A stretch of DNA of 64,000 nt from Linanthus parryae. Taxonomy: Eukaryota; Streptophyta; Magnoliopsida; Ericales; Polemoniaceae. The notes below the pieces were generated by a model. That model made no database searches. It saw nothing but the letters and a program-made list of their open reading frames with translations, and was not told where the DNA came from. The DNA is taken from contig JALGPY010000010.1 of NCBI GenBank assembly GCA_023055425.1, positions 52,923,665 to 52,987,664 of the forward strand, given 5' to 3'. A program made the translations under genes and the position numbers. Every line of letters begins with the position of its first letter. The first letter of the stretch is position 1. Positions 22,076 through 33,882 of this stretch are shown here, in pieces.

Positions 22076-22701
22076 TGTGCACAAGAGATTCCGGCGGGGA
22101 GACCTCCGTGTACACCGTATGTAGTGGATCAAGGATCGCACAGGAAGAGTGGGGTTGTGTGTAGGGAGAGAGTAAGGCAGTAGCAATGTCTGAGAGAGAG
22201 ACAGAGGTTTGGCAGAGCTTCCGCGTACAGCAGTGTGTCCCTCTTTGTATGGAAAGGTTGACGATCTATATATACTGGAGAACATGACCGTTGTAGTGTG
22301 GTTAATGCGCCCATTGATGGCGGCTTAATTAGCTTAACCATAACGGCACGTTCGTCCGAGTATATAGGGACCGTTACAGCACGTGGTTCGCGAATACCGG
22401 AACCGTTACGAGGTTGACCGGGTTTGACCGGATTGACCGGGTTTATGGAGCTCGTGCCATAAATCTCTCAAAACAGTTACTAAAGGTCGCGTGCGGGCTT
22501 GGCTCGCACGCGACAGGGCTTACTCTAGCCTCCAAACCACAAAGTCCCTACAAGTCCCGTGCAGTGGTATGCGAGGGCTCTGTCTCGCAGCCCCCACATG
22601 GATCAGCTCGGCTGGTGATCCAGTGCTTATGGAGCACAATATGGTGTGCTGGGTAGCTGCCACGTGGCCAAGATCTGTCAGCCCAGAAAGCAGTATCTAC
22701 A
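22076..22701 (-). repeat. Gypsy-B 3' LTR (626 bp)
   Basis: Begins TGTGCACAAGAG and ends AGTATCTACA, and is matched by 36012-36637 with about six mismatches by eye (near 1 percent). The 5-bp TSD CCGTG is at 22071-22075 and 36638-36642. The ends are TG...CA. It is called the 3' LTR because gag and pol run on the minus strand. Confidence 0.95.
22267..22274 (-). promoter_or_regulatory. TATA box in Gypsy-B LTR
   Basis: TATATATA followed on the minus strand by AGATCGTC; the same lies in the other LTR at 36203-36210, which is the copy that would drive gag-pol. Position within the LTR fits a U3/R promoter. The exact start site is not determined. Confidence 0.45.
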
Positions 22702-22703
22702 TT

Positions 22704-22716
22704 AGCCCCCTTTCTG
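22704..22716 (-). promoter_or_regulatory. Polypurine tract of Gypsy-B
   Basis: On the minus strand GCAGAAAGGGGGC lies two bases before the TGTAGA start of the 3' LTR, where plus-strand DNA synthesis would be primed. This confirms the element's orientation. Confidence 0.65.
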
Positions 22717-23389
22717 CGCGTGAAGACTCATAGCTGTATAGACTTCCATGCGCAGAAATCAACATACGCGTCGCCGCCACGCACCAATTCAAATACGGGT
22801 AAGTTCAGCCCCCGTGCGTGTCATTATGATCTAAAACCCCTAGAGTCGTGCCGTCTGACCTTTAGGGTTTTAGGCGTGACGTCAGCTTGTCCTGTGATTG
22901 CGCGATTCGACGGTGACGGTTGCGATTCGACTACCGAAAGGACGCAACCCTTCATTGTTTTGGATAAATACCTTGTATCCCCCATTATTGCAAAGCATCA
23001 CTTCTTTCTCTTAAAGTGAATGGTACCCGGAGATCTTCGAGAGCAGATCCAGATAATCAATCACCAGTTCAGAACTGCAAATCGTATTCTTCAATTGTGC
23101 ATATCCAAGCAGGCTTCAAGAAAACAAGGTTGGCCTCGTTTACTTTTGATTTAAGATACCAGTGTTTGCCTTGAACTGCGTTGAATCTGTAAACCCATGA
23201 AATATGTGAAGAGGCTTTGATCTTTGAACCCGCTTCGTTTTAATCCTTCAACAATATTGGATCTTGCAACTCCCCAATTTCTGAAATCGATACCGGAACT
23301 GTTCGTCTTCCTTTGCATAGAACTTGAATTTCAAAATTCAAACTGAAGTGTGGTATTTCTCCCCCCTTTTTTCTTGCTCTTCCGCAGGA

Positions 23390-26300
23390 ATGGCCAAGAC
23401 AAAAGGAACCAGACCTGTCAAGGAAGATGAAGAGATACCCGACCTGCCACAGGCCTTGTGGCGAAAAGCCCCCTTTTTGGGTGGCAAAGATTTCTACCAT
23501 GCGAGGGTAAAGGCGAAGAGAATGCCTGATCCTGTCCCAGTTGAGCGTTTGCTGACGCTAACTCGCCCAGTTAACTCAGCCTTGCTCGAGTTGGTTGGTT
23601 CCGAGGATGTGGTTCGATTGGGAATCGAGAACGGGCACTTCCCGTATACTGCGATTTCTACCCAGGCGTTCGTCCAGAAATTGGACTATATGGATGAGTG
23701 GATGGACCACGTGTTGGATCATCACGCCGCGACTCTTGATGAAGCCGGCGTATATTTTGCTATTCGTGCTATGAAGGGTGCTGCCGTGAAGCTGGATCAA
23801 TCCATGCTTCTAGACCTTCTGTCCCGTTACTCGCCTGCGACCCACACGTTCCATTTTGCTGAATTCGAGGCTGCCCCCACACTCGAGGACGTTCAAATGC
23901 TGTACGAGCTTTCCCCCATGGGTGAGGTGGACCCTCTGAGTCCTTTGAGGACATCTGCGGAGATTGCCTTGTACACGCAGATGGAGGAATGCCTAGCAGA
24001 GGTGAAGAAAATCTCCACTCGGTGGACCACTACGAAGCCTCTTCCGAACTGGCAGCTGGTTGATACATCCGCGAAGAATACCTGGAACAAATGGTTGCAG
24101 TACTTCTTTCGAGACTATGCGAACAGCAGCATTACTAAGAAACTTCTGAGTGAAGATCCGGAGGCCGAGAATTACGTAGAGGGCAAGGGTTATCACTTGA
24201 CCCTTTGTGCTTTTCTCTGTGCCTGGCTGTCGAGGTACTTGATTGATGGTCACCCCCATGACAGAGTCTTCTACCATGTGTTGCCACTTGCTGTGAGGCT
24301 CGCTCTTGGCCAGAGAGTCGCACTCGAACCCTTGGTCTTGGGCACGCTGTACTATAGGCTTGATCAGCTGGTTCTGGCTATGAGGGAGTCGCGTGGCCGC
24401 CTCGATGTACTGAATTTTGTCAATATTTCCTTTTTGACAATGTGGGTTTTCGAGCGCTGGCCGTCTTATGCTCCAACTGCTCTCCAACTTGACAAGTGGT
24501 GTCCCCCAGGGCGAGACAGAAGCGCGCAACAGCGGAAGAGCTGCGAGATGGTTCGGAACAGGCAACACCAAGTGCGCTTGGAGTTTGATATGCGACAAAC
24601 GGAAGGAGTTTACTGCCAGGCCCTATGCCACGCGCATTGAGAATGTGCAATGGTTTCCAAAGCTGTACCCCTCTAAAGGCATGGTCTTTTCAGAAGAGCT
24701 TCTCTTTGAAGGGGGACCTCATTTCCATGAGCGCTACTGCGAGTTCTTTTGCTGGTGTCTGCGAGGTTCCCTTCCTGCCCTTGCAGAGCATATTCGTGAG
24801 CTCGCGCCGAGGTATGAAAAGCTTACCGTGGACGTTGACCCCACTCGAGTTTCTCCTCAGTTTGGTTTTGATGCGGTGGCCCCATCAATCTGGCCCCAGT
24901 CCATTGTCAGAGGATGCTACAAGCGCTTGCTAACAAAGGAGTGCAAGACGGTTTTTATGAACAATCTTCCTTTTGAGCAGCCTGCGGGAACCCGCGAGGG
25001 TGGTTGTTCCCAGAACTGGCTCGCATACGGGGTTGCCCAGCAAACGAGGATTGAGACGGAGTCGGCCGCGCAGCCAGGTAGATCTCCCTTGATCAAAAGG
25101 AACTCTTTTCCGTTTCGCCCTACTTGCAGTCTGAGCGAGTCTGAGTATGGTTGCTACTCACTGTGGGATCGTGAGAACCATTTGTGCCCTGATGTCATTC
25201 TGAAGGAGCAAGTCGCCGCAATTAAGAAGGGCGATACGCATGTCGTCAGATATAGCAAGGCATTTGCTGAGGTAAGTGATTTCTCCGCGTGCATTAAGCT
25301 TCTTGATTTCCTTATGCTGACATCTTTATTCTGTACGGTTGTAGTGTCATGTGCGGCGATTCGCATCTGGTGATCGCTCCAAGTCATTGGTTAACGCCAT
25401 TGTTGCCACCAGAAAACAAAGGCAGTCGTTCCGGCTAGCGTGGAGGATGGAACCTGAGCTTGAAACAAAGATTCGCGCAGTCATGAATGCTTTTTCTGAC
25501 TCGCTGATAGACAATCCTCCGGCTCCGTCTCCTTCTTGAGATGACCCGTCTCCTCCAGCGACTGCGGCGCCAAGAGTGAAGAGACCTAGGCAAAAGGGAA
25601 TTACGATTTCTTCCCCTAGGAATGCCCCAGCTTCTCCTCCAGTGAGGTCCCTTTCTATCAAGGACAAAGGCAAAGGTCGCATGCCCAGCAAAGTGCGGAA
25701 AGATCTCGCAGTTGATACTTTCGTTCCATTCAATCAAGAGGAAGAGGAAGAGAGGCAGGAGCCCCAAGCAAGTGATGAAGAAGAAGAAGTAACAGTTGTG
25801 ATGCATGAGGAAGAATCAGGAGGTACCTCCGTCGCATTTCCTTTCCCGTTATCGTAACTTCTTTGCACTTCTTTTCTTTAAACCAATCGTGTATTCGCAG
25901 ATGATGATGATGAAACCATTGGTGGCCTTGTGGCCAAGAGACAAAAGAGAGATGCCCATTCTGGCATTCCAGATGATCCCATAAGCGAGGACGTTCTTGC
26001 TGAGTCCCGGAAGACAGCCGTGGAGGCTGCTGAAAGAAGGAGGCGGCGAGAGGAAGAGGAGCTCGAGCGTGTGAAACAGCGGAGCCTCGAAGAGCAGCAT
26101 GTTGACGACTTAGTGCTTCCAGTTGGCGAGGAAGACGAGCTCCCCGAAGAAGTGGCTCCTCATGCGGGGGAGGAAGATGAGGTTCCCGGAGAGGATGCAG
26201 CGGCCTTGGAGCAAGTCCAAGCAGACTTCGAAGAGATCGCAGGTGGCGATAAAGGTGAGATCTTCAATCTCGCAGTAACTTATAGAGATGTTATTGTGGG

Positions 26301-27682
26301 TGCGTTAAAGCATGGTGTGTCAAAGGCTGACATTCGCCGTTGGTTAGTAGGCAAATGCGGAGAGCCCTCAGGTAATTATTTGAGTGATACGCACGTACTA
26401 GGCTTTATCAACTTGAGGAAGAATCATGACTGGTTTATTCGCATCCCAGGTCACGCTTCTCTTAAAGACTTGCTTAGTGAGGACACACTGATAGGGCATG
26501 GTTCCACGTCCTTAGTGTATGATGAGGATACCTCAATCCCACCTTCGCGTGGAGGTGCTTACTCTTAGCTTTAGTAAAGATAGCAAAATAACTTATAGCG
26601 CAAGTTACCTCATATCATCGCATTTAATGTCGCAGGTCATGCTGAGGAACCTGTGCCGGAGCAGGGAGGTCAGCCTTCTGCGTCCTATGTTCCGGTTCCG
26701 AGCTCCCATACTGAGAAGCCCGTCCCGGCTGCTGGACGTGCAAGTGAGCCTCTCGAGAGCATCATCGAACTTTCCGATGATGCCGAAGCAGATGCTGTGC
26801 TGATGGATGAAGATGTTCGTACCAGTGCTGAGGAAGTAAGGACAAGTGCTGCTAATGTGTTCGCATCTGAGAGCGTCCTTTGCCAAGCGACTTCGGCTGT
26901 CCCTTCGCCTCCGGCGATGACTGAGTCAGAGGCACCTATTCCTGCGTGGAGCTTTTGGGGCTCGCAGGTTGGGAATGCAGTCGCAGCTGGTGCGGCCTAC
27001 ACTCTTCCTCCTGACTACGAGAGATTGGAGCTCGCAGCTGATAGGATAGCTATGGAGCGAGGGCAATCTTCGAACAACCCGGCAGCCCGCATTCCTTCTC
27101 TTCATGAGATTCTGGAAGGAACGGGTAAGTAGAGCTTTACTGTTCGCACGTCGCATTATTCGCTTGCGAGTTTTGACATCATAACTTATTTTTGAAATCA
27201 CTTTAGGTTTGAAGCAAACCGATGTAGACTGGGTGGTTCGAATGCGCCTCACCTACCCCCGATCGTTTGTGAGATCTCTGGAGATCGGGCCTTTTGACAG
27301 GAGGCTGTTCCTTACTGAAGCCATTTGGATATTGGAGCAGCTGTCTGCGGCTACACCTGCGACCATTTCTGTCCAGAGTGCTGAATTGCTGTGCGACATG
27401 TGCCAAAATCTCCTGATCAAAGTCCAGGGCAGACTGGGTTTCAAATTTCTCAAGGACAGAGTCACGCTGATTCGCGCAGCCGTAACTTTGAAACTCGGCC
27501 ACCAGAATCTCGCAGCTGAGAAGCAGAAGGTGGAGCAGCAGAAGCAAAAGGTTGATGAAGCTCTGAAGCTGTATCATGAGATGAATGCTAGGTGCGAGCT
27601 ACTGAAGCAAGAAGTGGAACAGGTAGAGAAGCTGAGCGAGCAGTTCGAGCCCCAAGACTCCTTAATCAAGAATTTGCTTTGA
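23390..27682 (+). pseudogene. Antisense gene inside Gypsy-B: plant mobile domain-like protein with coiled-coil end
   Basis: The gene is opposite in strand to gag-pol. A start at 23390 follows a likely 5' UTR intron acceptor (TTCCGCAG, ends 23386). The first exon encodes a region with the plant mobile domain (PMD) pattern: THTFHFAEFEAAPTLEDVQMLYEL, split as THTFHF and TLEDVQMLYEL, then LCAFLCAWLSRYL and FLTMWVFERWPSYAP. Later parts are acidic and Arg/Glu-rich (25901-26568), then Ser/Pro-rich, and end in a Gln/Glu/Lys coiled coil (27460-27680). Intron-like joins fit in phase at 25272-25344, 25823-25900 and 27125-27206. Breaks: a frame change at about 24.49-24.60 kb and an in-frame TGA at 25537. 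PMD genes riding on Gypsy elements are known; the function of this one is unknown. Confidence 0.65.
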
Positions 27683-29139
27683 CTTTTCGAATTTCAAAAA
27701 AAATAGCAAGGAAAATAGCTGAAACATTAATGTAATGTCTTGAAACATTAATGTAATGTTGCTAGGGTTTCTCCCCCCTTTTTTTAACAACAACAATGAA
27801 TTTTTCCCGTTTTGCCCTTTTCCGGGATTTGATTGGATATTTCTGTACATATCCAATTATGACATCAGCAATTGATACTCTGCTTGATTTTCGCACTAAT
27901 TTCTCGGCAGATAAGCACGCTTTCGTTGGGAAGTCCATCCGAATCATGACCATCCGTCATTTATTAGGATACGCAACTGAATCGTCGTAGCCTTTAGTAG
28001 GGTAATTGATTGTTACCGCTTTTCAAGGCGTAAGTGATTGAACTTACCCTCTTTTTGAATTCTGCTGACTCATCTTTGGCAACCGAAGAGTCTGTACAGG
28101 GTCTATATAAACCCTGTCTTTGCTATTTGGGTTCTTCATCCCAAAAATGTGCTTTGCCGTGAGTCTTTACGACTACTGGCTTCAACGCTTATTTTTTGTT
28201 GATTCATGGCAACTTCAAGGTGTGAATCCTGAGTTTGCGCTTTGTGCTGTAGAAATAGTTTCCAAGATCCACTTTATGAGGCTTATTGCTCTTTATAACC
28301 ATCATAAAGAAGATGCAGATAATATCTCATGTGTGTTCGAAGAAATTTCTTCGTGTATTATGTGTGCAGGTCATGTTTCCGGCCGCCTCGTGGTGAGGTG
28401 CACCGCCGAAGTGACCGTGCTACCGTCTCGTAATGAACGGCGGAATTCTCCTCCAGCATCCCTGGAGGAGGATTTCTTGCCTCTTCGTTCTTGAACTCAG
28501 GGTGCTCATCAATGCCCTTGTCCAACATGACAAGGAGTCCATCACCAGAGGAATGACTGCTTCGCCTGTTTTGCAGAGTAGCATATGTCGGCAGAGGAAG
28601 CTCCTCCGGCGCCTATCTTGATCAGACAGAGGCTTTTGTCACCCCTTGGGGTCTTGGGCGTATCGTTTCCCAGGTTTCGCTGCTAGGGATGTAGCGAATG
28701 ACAAGCTGATCTCTTCGCGGCAGCATCCCTTTTGCTACAGATCTTTGGCCGCAGATCTGCGTGTTGCATTGCTGGTGTTAGGACCGGTGGGTTCATCCTT
28801 TTCTTAGTCGGGATTCCCCTAGTGTGTCTCTGGCTTGTCAGCTACTTTTCGAATGTATTGTAAGCCATGTTGGCTGCGTAGTTAGATTCGAGCTTTTCGC
28901 TTGTAAGCTGCTATCTAGACAGATAAATTTTAAGTCATTTGACTCGTAATGATAAATAGCCTTTTGTATTATCTGCTGTCTCTTTACAACAAAATACAAC
29001 TTCGCGTGCGTGTCGGCATATTTCGCCTTGCATAATGCTACGTAATGGTTTCGCATTTTGCGATCTGCTACATGAATTCGCAGATGTTTCGCTAGATCGT
29101 TTGAGATCATATTTTCGCAGCTGCGCCATCCTGACAGAT
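27683..29139. other. Gypsy-B interior without a recognised gene
   Basis: Lies between the end of the antisense gene and the tandem repeat. It holds short open frames (for example 28120-28494, plus strand) that I cannot assign. A 20-base word around TGAAACATTAATGTAATGT is duplicated at 27720-27757. Otherwise featureless. Confidence 0.4.
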
Positions 29140-30010
29140 GGGCTTATGATTGGCCTTTGTGGATCATTTAAGATCATCTTCACAATGTTGCAAGTTGCTA
29201 TCATGGCAGATAGTCTTTAGTAGATCAATTGAGATCGTTAAATTGTGCGAGTTGCTATCGTTGCAGATAGGTTTTTACTAGAAGATCGATCGGGATCATC
29301 TTTTAGCATTCGTATGAGCTATTATCGCAATAGGTAAGCTTTAGAGGATCAAATAAGATCATGCGCATACGAATTGCTATCGTAACAGATAGGCTTTAAA
29401 GATCAATTAAGATCGCATTTGTATGTGTTGCTATCGTGGCTGATAGACTTTAGAAGATCAATCAGGATCGCATTTAGGCAGGCTGCTATCGTAAGAGATA
29501 GGCTTATATGATCAATTAAGATCGCATTTGCACAGGCTGCTATCGTAAGAGATAGGCTTTAAATGATCAATTAAGATCGCATTTGCACAGGCTGCTATCG
29601 TAAGAGATAGGCTTTAAATGATCAATTAAGATCGCATTGGCACAGGCTGCTATCGTAAGAGATAGGCTTTAAATGATCAATTAAGATCGCATTTGCATAG
29701 ATTGCTATCGTAAGAGATAGGCTTTAAATGATCAATTAAGATCGCATTTGCATAGATTGCTATCGTAAGAGATAGGCTTATATGATCAATTAAGATCGCA
29801 TTTGCACAGGCTGCTATCGTAAGAGATAGGCTTGGAGGATCAGTTACGATCGCATAGGTTGCTATCGTAAGAGATAGGCTTAGATGATCAGTTAAGATCG
29901 CATTTGCATAGGCTGCTATCGTAAGAGATAGGCTTAGATGATCACTTAAGATCGCATAGGCTGCTATCGCGAGAGATAGGCTTAGTTGATCAATTAAGAT
30001 CGCAATTGTA
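29140..30010. repeat. Tandem repeat in Gypsy-B, unit about 55 bp, roughly 15 copies
   Basis: The unit reads, in pieces, TGCTATCGTAAGAGATAGGCTT, split as CTATCGTAAGAGATAG and GGCTT, then GATCAATTAAGATCGCAT and TTGCACAGGC. Successive copies at 29521 and 29576 are 55 bases apart. The central copies are nearly identical and the edges are diverged, a normal sign of unequal exchange. Each unit has two palindromes: CTATC/GATAG and GATC...GATC. Tat-lineage elements often carry tandem repeats at this position and can seed satellite DNA. Confidence 0.9.
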
Positions 30011-30241
30011 CAGATTGCTATTGCGGCGAATAAACCATGATTAACAGTAATAACAAACTGAATAGAGCAACATAAACAGCTAGAAATGTGAACTTCTTAT
30101 TTGGGAGAATTCTTTTATTATAACGCTCTCATATGGGAGAGATGGGATTACAATCCTCTCATATGGGGGAGGAGATTGTGTAAATCGTAGCCATACAAGA
30201 TATCAAGCAACGTTATAATAAAACGCATGAAATGAGAGAAG

Positions 30242-33200
30242 TCAGGGATAGTACTTCTTAATCCAGCGCATGTTGACTGAACTCGGAGTAGAGGTTGTGC
30301 CGTGCAACCTTCGTATGCTGCAGTAGCCACTGTCAAAGACTTCTGTGACTTCGAAGGGTCCTTCCCAGTTGGCTGCGAACTTCGGGTGAGTCGCTTCTCG
30401 CATGCAGTGATCAGATGCGCGCAAGACCAAGTCTCCGGCTGCGAAATCTCTTCGCTGGACCGTCTTATTGTAGGCGCGAGCGATTCTTTCCTGGTATCGC
30501 TTATTGGTTATCTTGGCTTGTTCTCGCTTTTCCTCCAGCAAGACTAAGTCGTGATCGCGTTGATTTTCATAGAGTGCATGGAAGGCCAGCCTTGCCGAGT
30601 TGACTCTAACCTCCGCAGGTACTACAGCTTCGGCTCCATAACATAGTAGAAATGGCGAGGCCCCTGTGGGTGTCCTTGGAGAAGTTCGGTAAGCCCACAG
30701 AGCTATGCTTAGAGAGTCGGCCCACTTCTTGTGGTCATCTGCGACCATCTTGCTCAAAATTCTCAACAGCGTTTTGTTAGTCGCTTCAGCTTGTCAGTTT
30801 CCCTTTGGGTAATAAGGGGTAGAACATATCTGCCTGATATTGTACTCCGCTAATTTCGCAGCTACCTGGCGATTAACAAAAGGAGTACCGTTATCTGAAA
30901 GAATGGTGTTTGGGATTCCGAACCTGCATATGATGCTTTCCTGGATGAAATTGACCACAGCCAGCGCATTTGCCGTCTTTAGCGGTATTGCTTCCACCCA
31001 CTTGGTGAACAACTCAGTTGCGGTGAGAATGAAATGATTCCCGTGCGACGTCGGTCGGATGGGACCGATGAAGTCCAGAGCCCATGTGTGAAATGGCCAT
31101 GGCGTCCCTAGTGCATGTAGATCCACAGCGGGAGCGTGCACTAGGTTCCCTTTGAATTGGCATTCCTGGCAGCGTCGTACTTTGGTGCGGCAATCGACCT
31201 CCATCGTGGGCCAGAAATACCCGATTGAGAGGAGCTGCCTGCATATTTTTGCACCTCCTTGGTGTTCCACCTGATGAGAAAGGTCCATGACTTCTTGTGC
31301 TTCTCTGCCGTCTAGGCATCGCAGCAAGTTGCCCTCGTGACCTCTTCGCCAAAGCAGGTTTTCCTGTACCACGTATCGAGACGCTTTCCTTTTCAATTTT
31401 TCGGCTTCTTTTCTTGACTCGGGTACGGTGCCCTGGGTGAGGAAATCAAATAGTGGCTTCCTCCAGTCCGTGTCGTCATCGGTTAGGGCGATGAGTAGAG
31501 AATCTTTGATTAGTGCGCAACTTTCGCACTTCCCTTGTATCAGGGCTGCGGCTGTTGACATGTCTGGCCAATGAATACCATATCTCTGAGCCTTTCTGTA
31601 GATTGACACCTCGCTTTCCCCGCAGGCGTGTTGGTGAATCTTTTCTAACAGCTGCTGTCCCTCTTGCTCGGAGACGCATCGCATGAGTATTCCCCCAGGA
31701 CCCTTGTAGTAAAGGGTGTTGTCGTGGATGCAGTATCCTTTTGTGAGTGCCCAGCTTTCGTTGCTGGTGCCCTTCGCAATAGCTTGCAGGATTGGTTTCC
31801 GCCAGTCTGCGTCATCCATGTGTTCGTCGTCGCACGCATCTTCTGTCAATGCCGACGATGTTCGCACTTCGATGGAAATCCTTGCGGGGCATTTGTCTAT
31901 GCTGACCTTAGACCCCAAGGTTGCTAAGGCGTCTGCGTGCCTGTTGTCTGCTCGGGGCTTGTGCTCGTACTTCACATCGCAGAATTGCTGCATCAGCTTC
32001 TGTACTAAGGTGCGGTAAGACAGGAGGTTGATCTCCTTCAAACCATATTCGCCCGAGGCTTGCTTAACAATCAGCTTGGAATCTCCCATGACTGTTAAGT
32101 TGCTCACTTCCAAAGCTTTCGCCGCACGGAGCCCCACAATGAGAGCCTCGTATTCCGCTTCGTTGTTTGTGACTGCGAAGTTGAGCTTTGCGGACATCTG
32201 TATGACTTCCCCATCTGGCTTTGTCAAGACTATCCCAATGCCTCCGCCTTTCCGGGTTGACGAACCGTCGAAGTGGAGAGTCCAATAGGGCACGTCGATT
32301 GCGTAGATTTCAGGGCCTTCGAGCTCTTCTTCGATCACGGGTTCGTGGCTGTTGTCGGGGAACTGTGCCAACAGATCCGCTACCGCCTGCGACTTGATCG
32401 CTCGCGGTCGTACGCATGTGATATCGTATTGGGAAATGGTCATGTACCATTTCGCCAGTCTTCCTCCCGGAGTAGTGTGAGTTAGCAAGTATCTTATGGG
32501 GTCGCTCTTGGTGACCACTACTACTTTGTGTGATGCAAAATAGTGTTTCAACTTCTCTATCACAAAGAATAAGGCAAGGCAATGACGTTCGATGTCTGTG
32601 TACCTCGATTCAGCAGGCTGCACGATGCGAGAGATGTAGTAGATAGGCCTCTCTTGGCCTTCATACTCCTGAGCCAAGAGCGCTCCTATAGATCTCCTTG
32701 TTGATGTCAGATATAGCAGAAGCGGTGATCCCAGTTGAGGCGCGATCATTATCTTTGAGGACGTGAGTAAATCCTTCAGCTTTCCGAATGCGGCTTCGTG
32801 CTCCGGAGCCCAGTTGTACGCGGCGTCCTTCTTGAGAAGAGTGCTGAAACAGCATGTGATTTCGGCAATTGCTGGGATGAATCTCCGCAGATAGGATAGC
32901 TTTCCTAAAAATGTCTTTAATGCACTCTGATTATGGGGTGGCGTCATGCCAGTGATAGCTGATACTTTCGCGGGGTCGGGCTCGATCCCTTGGCGATGAA
33001 CCACGCATCCCAAGAATTTCCCTGATGTTACCCCGAACGCGCATTTCATGGGATTCATCTTCAGTTGAAATCGCCTGCATCTGTTGAACACCTTTCGCAG
33101 ATCTGCGAGGTGGTCTGCTTCGTGCTTGGATTTAACCACCAGGTCATCCACATAGAATTCCACCTCTTTGTGCATCATGTCGTGGAATAGAGCCATCATG

Positions 33201-33868
33201 GCCCGCTGATAGGTCGCGCCCGCGTTCTTAAGACCGAACGGCATCACCGTGTAGTTGAATACCCCTACAGGAGTGATGAATGCTGTTTTCCGCGCATCTT
33301 CGGGATCCATCTTGATTTGGTTGTATCCGCTGAAGCCGTCCATGAAACTGAACATGCGATGACCCGCTGTTGAATCGATAAGCAAATCGATGTTGGGCAG
33401 TGGGAAATCGTCCTTAGGGCAGAAGCGATTGAGATCTCGGAAGTCCACGCAGATGCGGAGCTGTCCGTTCTTCTTCACCACTGGCACGATGTTGGCCAGC
33501 CATGTGGGATGATGATTCGGCTCTATGAACTTGGCATCTAGGAGTTTGACAATCTCCTGCTTGATCTTCACGTTAAGCTCTGGCCTGAAGCTTCTTGTGC
33601 TCTGCTTGACCGGTTTAGACCCGGGGATGATGTCTAAACGGTGCATGGTGATGCTTGTATCCAGACCTGGCATCTCATCATACTCCCATGCGAACACATC
33701 CTTGTATTCAGTTAGGATCTGTAGCAGCCCTTGTTCTTCTTCGCTTGTGAGATCTGCGCTCAGGAAGACTGGTCTTTTCTTTTCCTCGTTCGGGCTAAGG
33801 AACACCTCCCAGGGATATCCCCATGCCCGCGTGAGGACATCCCCGCGCACCTTCATATGCGGTAGCAT
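30242..33868 (-). pseudogene. Gypsy-B pol: reverse transcriptase, RNase H, second RNase H, integrase; one stop codon
   Basis: The frame is open from 33868 to a TGA at 30794-30796 and reopens in the same frame to 30242. In order: reverse transcriptase (residues ~110-290; VDFRDLNRFCPKDDFPLP, MDGFSGYNQI, YVDD at 239-242), a weakened RNase H (~380-470), a second RNase H of archaeal type (~527-650; LHFDGSST, NNEAEYEAL, GDSKLIVKQ, HADALA), then integrase (H...H and CRTKVRRCQEC zinc site, ALDFIGP and LSDNGTPF catalytic motifs). The stop lies just before the catalytic-Glu segment, so the integrase made would be truncated. Apart from this one codon pol looks intact. Confidence 0.92.
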
Positions 33869-33882
33869 TTCTTCCCATTGGC

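Noticed and set aside
22046..22341. Frames of 70-80 codons present in both Gypsy-B LTRs
   Set aside because: They occur twice only because the LTR does; no start context or family.
23576..24650. Minus-strand frames up to 201 codons opposite the antisense gene
   Set aside because: Shadows of the PMD-like frame; no motifs and no place in the Tat element plan.
29140..30010. CRISPR array
   Set aside because: Units are adjacent with no unique spacers, and the DNA is a plant retroelement.
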